A stretch of 64,000 nt of DNA, taken from contig CM046307.1 of NCBI GenBank assembly GCA_025267735.1, forward strand, positions 50,697,395 to 50,761,394. The letters run 5' to 3'. How positions within the stretch are numbered: the first letter of the stretch is position 1; each line of letters opens with the position of its first letter. The position numbers and the translations under genes were made by a program. Shown here piece by piece: positions 32,831 through 45,888 of this stretch. The notes under the pieces were generated by a model that was given only the letters and a program-made list of their open reading frames with translations, ran no database searches and was not told where the DNA came from. The DNA is from Mactra quadrangularis. Taxonomy: Eukaryota > Mollusca > Bivalvia > Venerida > Mactridae.

Positions 32831-34505
32831 GTTAGTTCCCTTGATTTTATCTATGTACACATTGTGCTGTATAGATAATGTGATTCTTTTATTAGTATAA
32901 TAAAGATTTTTTATATCTAACATAAATAGACTGATTTATTTTGCTGATTTTAAAAAATGTGAAATCAAACCTCATATTTTATTCATGAAAGATTAGTTCA
33001 TTCTATTAATAGTTATGTTGATAAACATCACTTTACAAGAACAAATATATTGCATTGTTAATTTATTGTTTATATTGTGGCTTACATAAGATATTTTTGC
33101 TTGATTTAGGAGTAACTGTGCTGAATCTCTAAGCAATTATAATAGAATATTTATTAACTGTTGACAGTTATGTCTCACTTCTGGATTCAATAAATCTAGG
33201 ATTATAGATAATATATTGTACCCTTGATTTAATTACCTTGTAAGCTTATACAATCACCAATTACTGTAAGAGGATATCAGATTTCTTATTTGATTTCCCC
33301 ATTGGCATCCAACACAGCTCTTAACTAAAGACATTATATACCCATATAAACAGTGCCATCTAAAATTACCTTAACACTTGTCTTGTAAAAAGTATTGGTA
33401 AAAATTATAAATCAACCAATTGTAAAGGTTATTTTGGATGGCACTGTATATGTAGTGAGACTGTGATGGGTTGCCATTGATTTTTTCTTCCTGAGAAACG
33501 TATACTTCACATAAAATCTTACAATGAAAATCATCGTAAGTCAAAAGCAAGAAACATTAATAATAGGATCGGTTTTTAGTCAATTAATTCCAAATATTAT
33601 TTAATTATGTAGAATACTGTATACCTTTTGAATATCATATCAAAGTTGTGTTTCTGACTTTAAACAGCAAATTTTATGAAACTGACTTTTTTGTAAGAAT
33701 TTTTGTGAAAAGGTACATAGAGCTTTGTTGTTGTCCCTAATTTAATGGCTACGTAGTTAGTAGTCTATTGACTTTTAAATGGCGTATGTTTGCTTCCCTT
33801 AAATAGACTAGTATAAGTATTTTAAGATAAATTTTGTCTTTTATTGTTAATGATATTATACATGATTTTAATTAAACAGTGATCTTATGTTTATTTTGTC
33901 TGAATGAAATATTTTTTTATTTTTATAATTTTAAAATGATATATTTAAATTACTATTAATTTATAGATTTTTAATTTATTGTATTTTTATTTATTTGAAG
34001 ACATTATTTGTACAATTTTGACCACAAAGTATAAATATACTGGATACAGTATCTAATTTGTTTTTGTTGTTTTTGACCATTTCTGCTTGTATCTCCGTTA
34101 TCTACTAAAGTAAACCCATTTCTTTGGTCAAGTGTTTTAAACCACATCATTGTAAACTGTATTGGTTCAAGCCTAACCTGATTCTCTATGTAAAATATCC
34201 CAGCATAAGGCATTACATTGAATGTATGACTAGTACCAAAAGTGGCCACAGAGTTCTAGCTGTTGAAAAGGGGCATAAACTTCAGAAATAACCATAAACA
34301 CTTTTTGATCAATTCTCTGTAACCACCAAAAAAGTGTTGCCACGCATAGTCACAGATTTTTTGTCATTTTGCCTGTGTTTTTTCACTGTATTGAATTATT
34401 AAGAAAATCATCAATAGTTTTTGTACTGCCCCATTCGTTGCCATGGAAATATTTTAATAATTTTAAAAATATTATTATCATTAATAAACGAAGTATCCTT
34501 CCTCT
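32831..34505. other. Intergenic stretch, nothing recognised
   Basis: Very AT-rich, with no exon-like frame. Note ACAGTGCCATC at 33352-33362 and GGCACTGTATATG near 33440, a possible weak inverted pair about 90 bases apart. Confidence 0.4.
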
Positions 34506-34509
34506 ATAA

Positions 34510-34655
34510 AATCACCTTGGATATGCCAAAATAATGCCATTTTTTGACAATTTTCATTCCTTAATACCTAATTTAAGAAGAAAAAGGTCCCATATTAAGA
34601 CCAATTCTTGAGACCATCTATTTTGATACTGCTAACAGAGGAACTTCACTGCATT
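34510..34655. repeat. TACAGT/GGTCTTTATAGTGG element, partial
   Basis: ACCTTGGATATGCC...CATTTTTTGACAATTTTCATTCC...AAAAAGGTCCCATATTAAGACC...GAGACCATCTATTTTGATACTG...AGGAACTTCACTGCA, in family order; the 5' end is worn. Confidence 0.7.
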
Positions 34656-36478
34656 TAGTTTATTGACTAACTTTAACTTATCTTTCAACATAAACTAATA
34701 GTGAAGATAACATTGCTTGTAATTCTCAGTGATGAATTCGTTGCTTTTGATGGTTATTTCATACAGTACTGACCCAAAAATGCGAATACTCATTGTATAT
34801 ATTTACAAGGGAGGTAAATACTTCACTGAAATAACAACAATGAGAAACAGACTTGTCTCCCTTTATTCAGGAATGTAACGATTCAGTGCCAACATTTATT
34901 GCGAACTGAGAATGACTAGGCATAATTGTAAAATCCATCTAATTACGAAGCTTCAGGCGAAACAACTTTATATCACGTGTTCCTGTAAATACTTCAGCAT
35001 GGAAAATTAAGTCAGAAGGACGTTTCGCATAGAAATTGCGTATCACCGAACGTTAGTAAATCTTAATTTGCAAAGGGTTGTCATGCAATAAAATTGGCGG
35101 GAAAAAGATGTATTGCAGTTTATTTGCATTAGCAAAATATTGCATAATTTGCGGTGACAATACTCTGAACCGTGTATTTTTATGCACAATGACATACATT
35201 ATGCACAAGTCTGTGAACTTTAAATATCGGATTGTAGATCTAGTTGGATAACAAGACATTATCAATCATAAATTAGATCTATCACAGATATAGATGTATA
35301 AATTAATATCGCCTTGTGTAAAAATATCTGGTCATCTCAGTTCTCGGGTCAGCCTTCCAATAAACAAGCGTTGAAAATAATCGCTGATTTCCTGGGAGCC
35401 TTCCAGTCCTATATGAACAAATTAATATACACTATATATACATGTAACTTAATACAACCAATAATACCGTGCGCCGTGGTACATGTCTCGCTGATCGTAT
35501 TTCCAAAACTTCATACTACATTTAACTTCAGTTTTTAAGTCTAGGCTCTCATTGTGTCAAAAGAACAATTAATAAGTTCATTCACTTGTGATACATTTAA
35601 GTGTTTGATACTCGCGATGCAGGAAACTGTTAAGATCTTACGATATAGAACAAAGAGCGCCAATTGTAGGGTTTGTTGTAATGAACTACTTTCTAGCTCG
35701 TTGTTTACAAACATTATCCTGTCCCATTGTGAACGTCCTTGACCGAGGACTTTGTCCTAGCTTTTATCTGGATGTCATCGTACCCGGGTAAAAATGTTTA
35801 CATCCGTTCACCGATTTACGATTTATATTTTGTAATCTGGCACGCGAATAGTATTTGGATTATGCTAAATACAACTTTTTCGGTCAGGTACCTGTAGTGT
35901 AGCGTACTAAAATCTTTGCACATAGCCAAGCGTATTGACGATGGTGGAGGTTAAAACTCGGTTAACTGTTTATAACAAATAGTATTTCAAGTGTCATATG
36001 GTGTAATTACATAGTTTTTATGTTACGATTGACGTATCATTCATCGTTTAATGAAAACATCATAACAAAATGTCGACGCTCTATCAGACGGTAAAATATT
36101 GTTATAAGAATAAGTGTTGCCAATACATACAATTCATTCCTTTGATAATTCTAGCTCTTTTAGGTTGCTGACCAAAGGTTAATAAATGCACCGACACGTT
36201 TTAAGTATGCACGCGACTGTGACCGACAGTAGAGTGTTTTTAGAGGGAGGTTTGTAATGTTAAGTTGTTAACCGATTTTTTAAAAGAAAATATGTCCTTT
36301 CACCAAGCTTACTTTTAAACCCATTTTCAACATTTTTAGCCACTTAATTGTAACTTACTGCATGTAATTTAGAGTTTAATAAACAACAGAAGCAAGCAGA
36401 ATGGCGATTATCCAGGACCGCTAGTAAAGAGGCATTTGAATGATACCATAAGAGCAATACAATGTAGCTGGCGCTTGT
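34656..36478. other. Intergenic stretch, nothing recognised
   Basis: Slightly higher GC than its surroundings. Frames at 35053-35742 on both strands show no family resemblance, splice logic or codon bias that I can support. Confidence 0.4.
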
Positions 36479-36479
36479 G

Positions 36480-36620
36480 CAATTAAGTTCCACTTATAAC
36501 ACCCACCTTGTTTTTAGCAAAATCATGCCAGTTTTGATAATATTCGAGTCCCTAATGCATCATTTGAGGAAAAAAGTACCTATTTTTTTCATGCACCACT
36601 CTGATATTAAGACCATGCAT
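36480..36620. repeat. TACAGT/GGTCTTTATAGTGG element, 5' two-thirds
   Basis: AAGTTCCACTTATAACACCCACCTTG...AGCAAAATCATGCCAGTTTTGA...CATTTGAGGAAAAAAGTACC...ATATTAAGACCATGC; the 3' end is missing. Confidence 0.7.
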
Positions 36621-36887
36621 AGAATTTGGTGAAATTGTATTGACCAACACACACATTAGCTAACATACCATTGTGTATTAATCATCGTGATATCGGTCAG
36701 TATGTTAATTACAATGTCGGTAACATCATAGACTTTTGACACTTATTATATAATCAATGTAAGAGATCTTGGAGATAACCATAATGACAAATTGATGATT
36801 TCCTCTGACTTACTTCAAGAATCCATCGAATCTATTGTCGTTTGTATAAGTTCGTTCTGGTGCTTATGCCTCAGTCCCATAAAACCG

Positions 36888-37175
36888 TGGCTTGTTACGG
36901 ACCCGTACGTGCAGACAGTCGTAGGCCGTAAGGTGACGGTACGCACGTTGTACAAAACAACATACCCGTACAGAGCTGTAGCTGGAAGATATGCATGTTA
37001 AATCCGTAGTCGGCCACTTTTTTGTTCACGATTTGACTCTGAAACTGATGCGTGTATCCTGGGCTCATCTCACAGACCCTGGTAAAACGTAACAGTCCGT
37101 AGGGGTACGCAAGAGTTCGTACGGGTCCTTGCAGAGCTTGATCGCACGGCGCCCGTACGGTGCCCTCACGGCTAT
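36888..37175. repeat. CpG-rich block with GTACGGG inverted repeats
   Basis: GGACCCGTACGTGCAGAC and CGTAAGGTGACGGTACGC (36898-36945) have inverted partners at 37100-37172 (GTACGGGTCCTTGCAGAGC; CCCGTACGGTGCCCTCACGG). CpG and CGTACG are far denser than in the flanks. The reading frame at 36792-37001 is not supported as a gene. Confidence 0.55.
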
Positions 37176-37314
37176 TTTTGTTTATGATACTGTAGCTTTA
37201 TATTGCTTCATATTTGAGACGCTGATTGACTTAGAGTAGTGATTGTGTTTTTTGTTCATGCTGTTTTTCTTCAGGTTTTTTTTTCACTCGCAGGACTGGT
37301 TTAATTACTACATG

Positions 37315-37492
37315 TACAGTAATAAGTGTTCCAATATGAAGACCACATTGGTTACTGCATAATCATGCTATTTTTGACAATTTTAATACCCCAGTGCTTA
37401 ATTTAGTGGAAATGAGGTCAATATATATATTAAGACTATTCCCCTAACAAGACCATCGATTTTAATGGTCTTAATAGTGGATATTGACTGTA
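37315..37492. repeat. TACAGT/GGTCTTTATAGTGG element, full-length
   Basis: It starts TACAGTAATAAGTGTTCC...GAAGACCACATTGG and ends GACCATCGATTTTAATGGTC...AGTGGATATTGACTGTA, with inverted ends. About 178 bases. Confidence 0.8.
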
Positions 37493-38328
37493 AAATAGTT
37501 GGATATTATTCGTGTCGTCCTTGAAAAATACCTGATTTTAGGCGCATGAACTTTTAATACCGTCCGTATATTGCCATAGGATAATGCCCTATAACTCTTG
37601 CCAGCATTTTAAACAATTCATATGGAATGGTTTGGCTGGAATTGGATCGACAGATATATTTCACGGACTCGGAGTCAATAACTTAGCTATGTAATTAATT
37701 CTGTTGGTACTAATTGTACTTATCTTCTAAAGGCGAAACTTTCATCGTTAAACGTGATCATCGGTCCCACGGTGCCATAACAAGTTATTTTTAAATGCTT
37801 GTTGAACAATCTTATCCCATAGCCATAAACATTCTAATGATCTTTATATCGATCTATATATAGTATCAAAGCTATCATATATATTTCCTTTTAAGTATTG
37901 TCCTTGGTATATAAACTTAAAATATCGCAATCTAAACACTTCAGCTAAGCAATATTTTATGGCGGATACGGAAAACCCCGATGTTTCACGACCCTGTAAG
38001 ATCGTAATACCAATATATGTTCTGGTTATTTCCTACAAGTATTCCAATATTATCTGGGAGAATATAAGTACAAATGTCACGCGAAAAGAAATGTGAATTA
38101 CTATATCCACTTCATACGAGACATTTGCTGAGGGATATTAGTTTTGTAATATATTATTATACTTTACAGTTAAGTTCCAATCCTCGGACCATCAAAATCG
38201 TTGGTATAATTAGCAGAATTTCTATGAAATTACTGGTATCATAACTAATTAACATACTGACCGATATATGAATATAATGCTGACTGATACACCCCGACAT
38301 GCTTTTATTTTAGTTTGGTCAATATACA

Positions 38329-38500
38329 TACAGTTCAGTTCATTATATTGGGACCTTATAAAAACAATGGTCTTAATAATGACATTGTTTTCATATCAGA
38401 ATATTGTTTTCTCAAACGAAGCATTTGGGAATTAGACACCGTCAAAAACCGCATGGTTATGCTATAACCAGGATGGTCTTTATAGCGGAAATTTACTGTA
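38329..38500. repeat. TACAGT/GGTCTTTATAGTGG element, full-length (opposite orientation)
   Basis: TACAGTTCAGTTCATTATATTGGGACC at the left, GGATGGTCTTTATAGCGGAA then ATTTACTGTA at the right. Interior order is the reverse complement of 37315-37492. Confidence 0.8.
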
Positions 38501-38943
38501 CTGTGTAAATGTTTGACCGGTCAAGAATAAGGATATAAATGGATGAGCCGGTTAACAAGACATCACAATTACCATCGTAGAATTCGACCGACAAATGCGA
38601 TGAATCGGTATTCATATATACATGTATGTAGCATAGAATAATATAAGTACAAGTACTTACAAAAAAAAACTTTCAATGTTAATTCCAAAGCTATTTTAGA
38701 GATCATGTTGGTAAAAGGTTGATTTTGTTTCTCCATATATTTATAAGAACCACCTCTTATGTACCATACATGTACTTAACTTATAGTTGTACATTTTAAT
38801 TTTTACGTCATCGCTTTACAGAGTAACAACATAGCATACATGTACGTTAAGACATATATTTTTGTACAAGTAAAGTTGGAACTTGTTCATGATGAATTCA
38901 TGATTGCACCATTTGTCAAAAGTCCAAAGACTCAGTGAAAGCA

Positions 38944-39046
38944 CAGGAGCTTGACATTTTGTATAATCGTACTTTTACAAATATCCCTCCTTGTGGTACT
39001 AATAAGGAGGGCTACTTTTCAAAGTATGATATAGAATGTAAAGCTC
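38944..39046. repeat. CAGGAGCTTGACATT hairpin element, copy 1
   Basis: CAGGAGCTTGACATTTTGTA...TATCCCTCCTTGTGGTACTA ATAAGGAGGG...TATAGAATGTAAAGCTC: nearly the whole element folds on itself. Confidence 0.75.
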
Positions 39047-39868
39047 GTATATTGCAATAAAACGAATTAACTGAATATGTATTTGTATAGCATGTTCGAT
39101 TTCATGTATAAGTATTAAGTAGGCCTACAGTGTACATAATACAATCTTATAGTTTAGTATTTGCACATGATTCATATAAAACAGCTGCAAGGTACTCCAG
39201 TCTACACATCGATAGTAAATTCAGTATTTATACTCATACTTGGACAGTTTTTGCATATCCTGCAAAAAGACACTGAAGTAGTGGTGCACTTGAACAATGT
39301 TCACATTCACCGTTGAAACGTGATTAGATTTGCAAACAATACACAGTGCAGTATATCTAATTTCTCCAGTTTTCTACAGTTTAATCAATAAGATCCCAAC
39401 TTCCGATAATTACGCCTCAATTAGTTTCACATCGTGCTGCGCAATTAGATAATTGAGCTGATAAGACGCCGGATAAAAGGCCATTGGTGATTATCAGACT
39501 TATCACCGCTTGAATAGTGTTCAACATCACAGAACTTATCACGGTTGCCCCAGCATGGTAGGTAACAGGTAAAGTACGTGATTCTTTTAGACTTTTCCGC
39601 GTGATAGACATTGAATTACATGCATATGTTCTGTAAGATGGATCCAAGCTGTTATTTACATAACATTGCATGATACTTTCATGAAACTTTCTCAGAATCA
39701 ATCAGGTGCACGCTTGGTGATCATTGCTACAAAGAATATGTTCCTCGTTATTTTTGAATGGTATAAATTGCCACTGCTGACGTAAAGATGCGATCGTCTG
39801 TTAGTTAATACAAATTCATTTTGTTCGACTGTGAAGCAATTTTTATTAAGTTAAATTAATTACTCTTT
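39047..39868. other. Intergenic stretch, nothing recognised
   Basis: No repeat family or supported exon. The minus-strand frame at 39417-39701 (94 residues) has no recognisable domain and no flanking splice logic. Confidence 0.4.
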
Positions 39869-39869
39869 T

Positions 39870-40055
39870 GTAAGTGCGCTTCTTGGCACCCCATGTGCTG
39901 AGCTAGAAGGATTAAGTTCAACTTGAAGATGATCTTCTTTCTCAATGAAACGACAATGTTTTAGTTTGGAAGTGATTCAAACTAATGCGGAACTGGCTAT
40001 CCAATGATTACCAGGCCAACGTCGTTACCACTCGGCCACGCCCACTCCTTGAAAT
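39870..40055 (-). repeat. SINE family C, copy 2 (minus orientation)
   Basis: In the minus sense GGCGTGGCCGAGTGGTAACG...TTGGCCTGGTAATCATTGGA is a clear tRNA-Ser-type head. The remainder parallels 10060-10240. Confidence 0.75.
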
Positions 40056-42269
40056 TATGTTGGTGGGTTAGCCAACGAATTCTTTCATTGCACAATGATG
40101 TTAAGACACTTGTTAATGTGTTCCTCCTCATTCGATAAAGAACATGAACACATTTATAACCAAAGAAGTGAATAATTGAGTCGAGCTTACAGAACTGTGG
40201 TACTACTATATAATAATCTTGCATTCAGTATTGGCTACCGAATGTCTGCCTCTTGGTATATTGAATTGCATTTATTTGTCTGTACATGATGCGGTTGTAA
40301 GTTTGGCACGGATGAGCTTTCAATTTAAGTCTTAATGAAGTCATTGTAGCGGATTTAGCACGAAGTAAGTTGAGAATAGCTGGTTTAGAATAACCTGAGA
40401 CAAATCTAAACAATATTCTATGTAAACAATGTCTAATGTTATCCTAAACGAGCTATACTAGTCATTGCGAGAAATTTTCATACAATATTATCAAGGTTGT
40501 GTTTGGGTGTGCTTTGAATAGACGCCACGATGGCTATCGAGTTATTGCCAGACCAAGGTTGTAAACTGGATACACCGTCAATACTGTTGTCAACAAACAA
40601 TCATTTTATTGATATAATGATATTATAATGAGTATCATTCGTAACTCCTTGGTGACCATCATCGTAGATGACCGCCGAGGTGTTCCGAGAGAATGAAAAT
40701 ATACACAGCGGTCATATGGCGTATGAACATGTGAGTTGTTGATAACAAAAAAAAATGATCGCATTGTACAATATACTTGACATTTCTGTATACTGTATAT
40801 ATTTATATAGATTGGATCCTGGGCAATATATAGTCATGTCACGTGCACATTTATCAGAGTAGAACGAATGGTTGCTAATTGTCCATCGATCAATTCATCA
40901 AGAAATGAATCGAGCACAGTAGGACGTCATTTATGTGCACTTCTGGTGCCTGTTTATCGCGACAAGTTTTTTAATTAGTCAGTTATTTAATTGATTAAAA
41001 CGAGGTAATATTGTCTGAATGGGACCTACTGAATATTTACTGCACTGAACAGAAAATTATTTACATATACCTTGAGGTATCACTGCGTTTTATGGTGAGA
41101 TTTCTTCTTTGCAAGCGAAAGAGATTGAACTGGACTTTTGTTTTTAACGGTGCCCAATCATAGAACCAGACAGAGTTAACAATCGGTATAGTTTCGGTAA
41201 TTTGCATTTGCTGTTAGAACAAAACCGAGGTAGATCGATTTAAAATACTGCAAAACCTCATGCGGGTTACTTGGGCGGTATCATTGTACTCTCAATCCGA
41301 GAGAATGAACACCCTCGGCGCGATTGTTTTTTTTTTTTAAATAGACAGTAACAAACTATTAGCTTATTATCGGCGACAATGTAGCACGATTTGCCACACC
41401 CCAGTAAAAACCCTCGCTCCTATGCACAATGTTCAAGCTTTTTTTGAAGTTTTTACACGAGTGTAGCATCAGGATCAGCTATTTTTTCTGCAATTTCAGT
41501 AGCGCCGTCCCGTCAGTACTGTCAGTACTTTGATATACTTGCGTGAGACCCATCTCTCAAATATCAAGTTTCATGTAACCAAACACACCAAGCATATTAA
41601 AATAAACAAATATACCCCTTGAAGTCACTTTTTCAATCTCTTTAGGAATCAGGAAAATGACAATGTTTTGTTTTATGTAGGTTTCAATACAATTTATGTC
41701 ATCCCTATGGACGTCAATGGGTTTTAATTAATACCATTAACAAGCAAAAACAATTAAAGTTGCTAGCAGCACCAACATGTTCTCAGTTCTATGTTCGGAA
41801 TCCTGCTCCCACGATTCAAACACTTCTTGAGAAAACTGAGGTAAGTATTGGTAAGCCACTACTGTGCATTTGTTTTCCTCATGCATGCGTGTGCAGACAT
41901 ATCTCCAGAAAATCACGCATAAATCACCTAAGACATTTATAGTCAAAGCACTAATAGCGCTGTCGGACATGGGGTTTTGATAGAATATATGTATATAAAC
42001 ACGGAATTGTTTTACAAACAGAAGCGATACATTGGGACTTTCCCTTACATAAGCCTGACTTGGTTTACTTCAATTGCACTAACAGCATATCGTCCGCTTG
42101 TTAACGCGTAATGCGAACTATATTAAATGAAAAAGAAATTATCCATAGAATTGCGTCCGCACGGCCTACTGTAATTGTCCGCGACAACTTTTAATGAGGA
42201 TTTGCTGCAGTCCGCTGCTAAACATGGGAAAACCCCATGTAAAAATCAAAGTGCTGAAATGCACTGAAG
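40056..42269. other. Intergenic stretch, nothing recognised
   Basis: No supported exon. The overlapping opposite frames at 41737-41970 show no family resemblance. Confidence 0.4.
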
Positions 42270-42279
42270 CGATACGAAT

Positions 42280-42445
42280 TGAGTTCTTTCTTTATGGACC
42301 ACTTTGGTTATAGCAAAATCATACGACTTTTTGCATTTATAAGTCACAAATGTTTGATATTAGAAGAAAAAATGTGTTAAAACCGTTCCGCTAGTACCGC
42401 TACCAAGACCATCGATTTTGATGGACCTTAAAGTGGTAGTTTAGT
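42280..42445. repeat. TACAGT/GGTCTTTATAGTGG element, worn 5' end
   Basis: GGACCACTTTGGTTATAGCAAAATCATAC...AAAAAATGTGTTAAAACC...AGACCATCGATTTTGATGGACCTTAAAGTGG. Confidence 0.7.
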
Positions 42446-42879
42446 GTTAAAATTATGTAGCCTTGTTTTTTTTATTAAAATTGTCACGAATGATCACCGT
42501 AGTGTTTTTCTCAAATGTAAACATTTCAATCCACGAGGCGTACACGTTCTTGATAATGCACAAAAACAATTGTTAGTATTATGTGGGCCAAGAATGTAAG
42601 AAATGCACGTGAAGCAAGCTATTGGCTTCCAGGTAAATAAATAATACAGAATAAAACAACAGTATAGGCTGTATACAAAATAACAAGTTCATAAATGATT
42701 CTGTTCACGTATCAACAATATTGACAGTTTTTTTCTCCGCAAAATGGTAAACAACTTGGCGAAGTGTAACAAGTACACTGATGTTCACGTCAATAGGAAA
42801 CAAGTTTTCGTATTTAAGTACGATACCGAGAAGTACATATACTCAGATCATCAGATGTATAGATAAACCGTAAAGATGA

Positions 42880-43060
42880 TCTACGTGACGTTTTTATTGT
42901 CCTTCGAAATTAATATCAGACGCTTCGTAAAAAATGTACTACTGTATGTGGATCTACATGTACTAATATATATGGAGTTCAGGAACTGTCCTCCGATATT
43001 AATTTTGTAAGTTCCTCGAAAAATGTACATTACTACATGTAATATGGTCATGATCAGAGT
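42880..43060. repeat. Diverged direct repeat, about 95-base unit
   Basis: CTTCGAAATTAATATCAGACG...GTAAAAAATGTACTACTGTATGT and CCTCCGATATTAATTTTG...CGAAAAATGTACATTACTACATGT follow each other in the same orientation. Confidence 0.45.
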
Positions 43061-43203
43061 CAAGAAACAATGTCAGTTGAACTATAAGGGTTTCCTTAAT
43101 ATTTCTGTTAATTTCATGTCCCCTATTAAAAATTTGATCACCCCTTTGTAATGTGTATGCTTCGTTTTAAGAGCGGTACTCTCATGCCAAGCGTTCGCTT
43201 ACA

Positions 43204-43236
43204 TTCAGAACAGAAGAACAGAACAGAACAGAGCAG
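43204..43236. repeat. GAACA microsatellite
   Basis: CAGAACAGAAGAACAGAAC followed by AGAACAGAGCAGA: short AGAAC-type tandem repeat. Confidence 0.8.
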
Positions 43237-44786
43237 ATAGTTTAAGACGTTACGTGGCTATGATCATATTCCTTGTTTGTTTGACTTTAGCAGTTGTCGA
43301 GACTAGAAGTCATCGATGGTACTGGGATCATTGTCTACTACAATGCAAGGCAGTGGGTCATTCCGATGCTTGCTGATACATAGAAAGAAGGAAAAATCAT
43401 ACACCTCTCCGGTGTCACCATAAATGTTGTACATTCACAGAAATTAAAGAAAATACATGTAGCTCCTAAGGTGCATGCTGTTAAAGTTTATAGCCCCCTT
43501 TCGTACTATATGGGTACTGAAAATGTCAGAAAATTGATTTTATAATTAAACGTGAACAAACATCAAACCACTTATTATAGATTTAAAACACATAATTTAA
43601 TATTCTATCATATGAAACAAAATCGCTTGAGCCATTGCAATTTAATGTCATGTATTTTTGGAAAATCCTGAACGAGAACCTTGTGTAATTGTTTCGATTA
43701 CATAATCGATGATTGATCAAAAAGGGTTGTCCGATTATTTCCGATGATCGATTATGTTTTTTTCCGATTTTGAAATCCTACTTTTCGGGACTTACAACTC
43801 GCCAAAAAGAGTTTGATTTCGAAATAGTGTTACCAATATGGTCTTTACAGCGGACCTTCACTGTATTACATTTTTTTACAAACTAACGTTCATTATCACA
43901 TGACCACAAAAATTGGACACATCTCACAACATCTAGATTTGACCTTTAACATAACATGTAGGCCGATTTGGTTATTAAATGTCCACGTCAAGCGTAAACA
44001 ACACAACTTTACATCAAGGTCGTCCGCCAATTTTTCGTTTTGTTTTACATACATGTACAAATGTTATGTTGTTTTTTGTGGCGATAGCCGTTCGCCGTCT
44101 TGTACCAACCCTCTCCAGTCGTGTTTAACATTACCTTTTAATTAAACATCAAGCACATACTTCTCTCAATAAACAATTAATACAATCATTAACAATTACG
44201 AAATGTTGTTGGTTATTAACCGCCTACAACAGCAATGTTTAAGTGAGTGTATAAAATGGTGATTAGTTTTACGCGCGCCACGTACGTACGTAAACATCTT
44301 TACGGTGATATATCGTAAACTACGTCAATCCATTAAAAGTTACACACACTTACGTTAAGTTTAAACGTTCGATCGAGGTCACGTGATTGCGTTAAGTTAA
44401 TTTTAATTACAAAATTTGAAATTATTGATGATTAAAATTTTGTTTTGTAATTTTTCAAATGAGTAAACAGGTTCACACTCCTGTTTATTGTTTCGAAGAT
44501 TATTTTGCTATGATTAAAGTTATGTGGATGTCAACACGTACTTGTACATGTACTAAACTTAGGATTGGTGTTACCAAGATAAACAAAAAACAACAACATT
44601 CAATGTCATAAATATGGGATGATTCTTTATCATTTGGAAGACCTCGAAGATCTTCCACGCAGATATGCATATCTTTATAGATCGCTATGGTGTTCGAATT
44701 GTTTGGAATTTACGGCACTTGTAGGAGAAGGGTTTTCACTTACTATAGACTTTAACATAATGTTCAAAATCTTTCTATAGTTTTGA

Positions 44787-45015
44787 GTCGCGGTCGTAGT
44801 GCAGTGATTTGCGCGGTCGCCTCCCGATCCGCCGATCCTTGTCGATTCACGACCATCACGGCCATGTCATGCATTCCATTCCATTTAATACGTTTAATTG
44901 TCGGTTTATCTTCTGATGGGAGGAAACGGTCGCGCCTCATTACGTTAGAGTTACACACAAGTTACAGACATTGTCCTGGAGTGCTGATAATTTGACTGCC
45001 ATAAATGACCAATGT
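44787..45015 (+). repeat. SINE family B relative with diverged tRNA head
   Basis: TCGCGGTCGTAGTGCAGTGATTTGCGCGGTCGCC is A-box-like. The 3' part TTGTCCTGGAGTGCTGATAA...GCCATAAATGACC resembles the tail GTGTCCAGGAAACC...GCTGATCGTCGTATATATGACC of 46187-46412. The opposite frames at 44764-44995 arise from this element. Confidence 0.55.
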
Positions 45016-45081
45016 TACAAACGCTGGAACTCGGCTTGAAATACGATGTGTCGAACGTTTTACCTGGCAGCTATCTACATG

Positions 45082-45475
45082 TACAGTAAAGTTCCGCAAT
45101 GAAACCCACCTGGTTGATGCAAATTCTTGCATTAGGCCACAACAAATTGATCATATGTTCTATGGATTCGCTCGCACCTTAATTTTGACAGTTTTTACAA
45201 AAAAATATTTTTATTTCCTCGCTCGCTCATAAAAATTTGGTCAAACCGCTATATAAAGCAAGTGAATAAAGACTTTTTTTCTTCGCTCGCTCGCCCCATT
45301 TTTTTTTCAGAATAATCCGTAGAACATATGATCAACTTGTTGTGGCCTTAATTAACATTTTTAAGTTCCAAATGCTTCATTTGAGAAGGGAAATGTCCCT
45401 ATATTAAGACCACATAGCTATAAAGATCGTCTATTTTGATATATTTTGGTGGTCCAAATAATGGAACTTTACTGT
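45082..45475. repeat. TACAGT element split by a nested second element
   Basis: The outer ends are exact inverted repeats TACAGTAAAGTTCC / GGAACTTTACTGTA. The family interior is broken at TTGCATTA and resumes at TTAATTAACATTTTTAAGTTCC. Between them (45134-45348) lies an unrelated inverted-repeat element. Confidence 0.85.
45134..45348. mobile_element. Non-autonomous inverted-repeat element AGGCCACAACAA, inserted in a TACAGT element
   Basis: The left end AGGCCACAACAAATTGATCA and following TATGTTCTATGGATT is mirrored by AATCCGTAGAACATATGATC and following AACTTGTTGTGGCCT. Terminal arms are about 38 bases and the interior holds several CGCTCGCTCG runs. A TTA/TTAA-type target may flank it. No transposase. 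Confidence 0.8.
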
Positions 45476-45888
45476 ATTTCCCTACGGTACAATGTAAAAG
45501 AATTGATAAATTTCGTAAAGAAAGTCTGCTGCTCAGAGCCCTGAAAGTCTCCTATACGTTAAATTGTGTCACTATGATTATTAATGTAGTGAACTCCTAT
45601 TAAGCACACATTCCCAGCAGTTTAGGATCTCGCCGCCAAGACGTTAGGCAATTAGTAGCTTAATAGTTATGACTCATAAAGAAATCAAAACTTTCCCACC
45701 AAATGTTTGCCATTGTCAGACTGTACACCAGTCGGTACACCTGTAATTGAAACACATGTACACGTTTATCATGAATTTCCATGAAAGAATATTACAAATG
45801 TCAAACATTAGAACTAAAACTTGGTGTATATATTTAACATGTAACAGACTTGACTCAGTCATTCTCTAACAAATGAGCAGTGTTTCTG

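Noticed and set aside
39417..39701. 94-residue minus-strand intergenic frame
   Set aside because: No recognisable family, no promoter, splice or poly(A) context.
44764..44995. Overlapping open frames on both strands as small genes
   Set aside because: Both run through a GC-rich tRNA-like SINE head; no domain, no splice logic.
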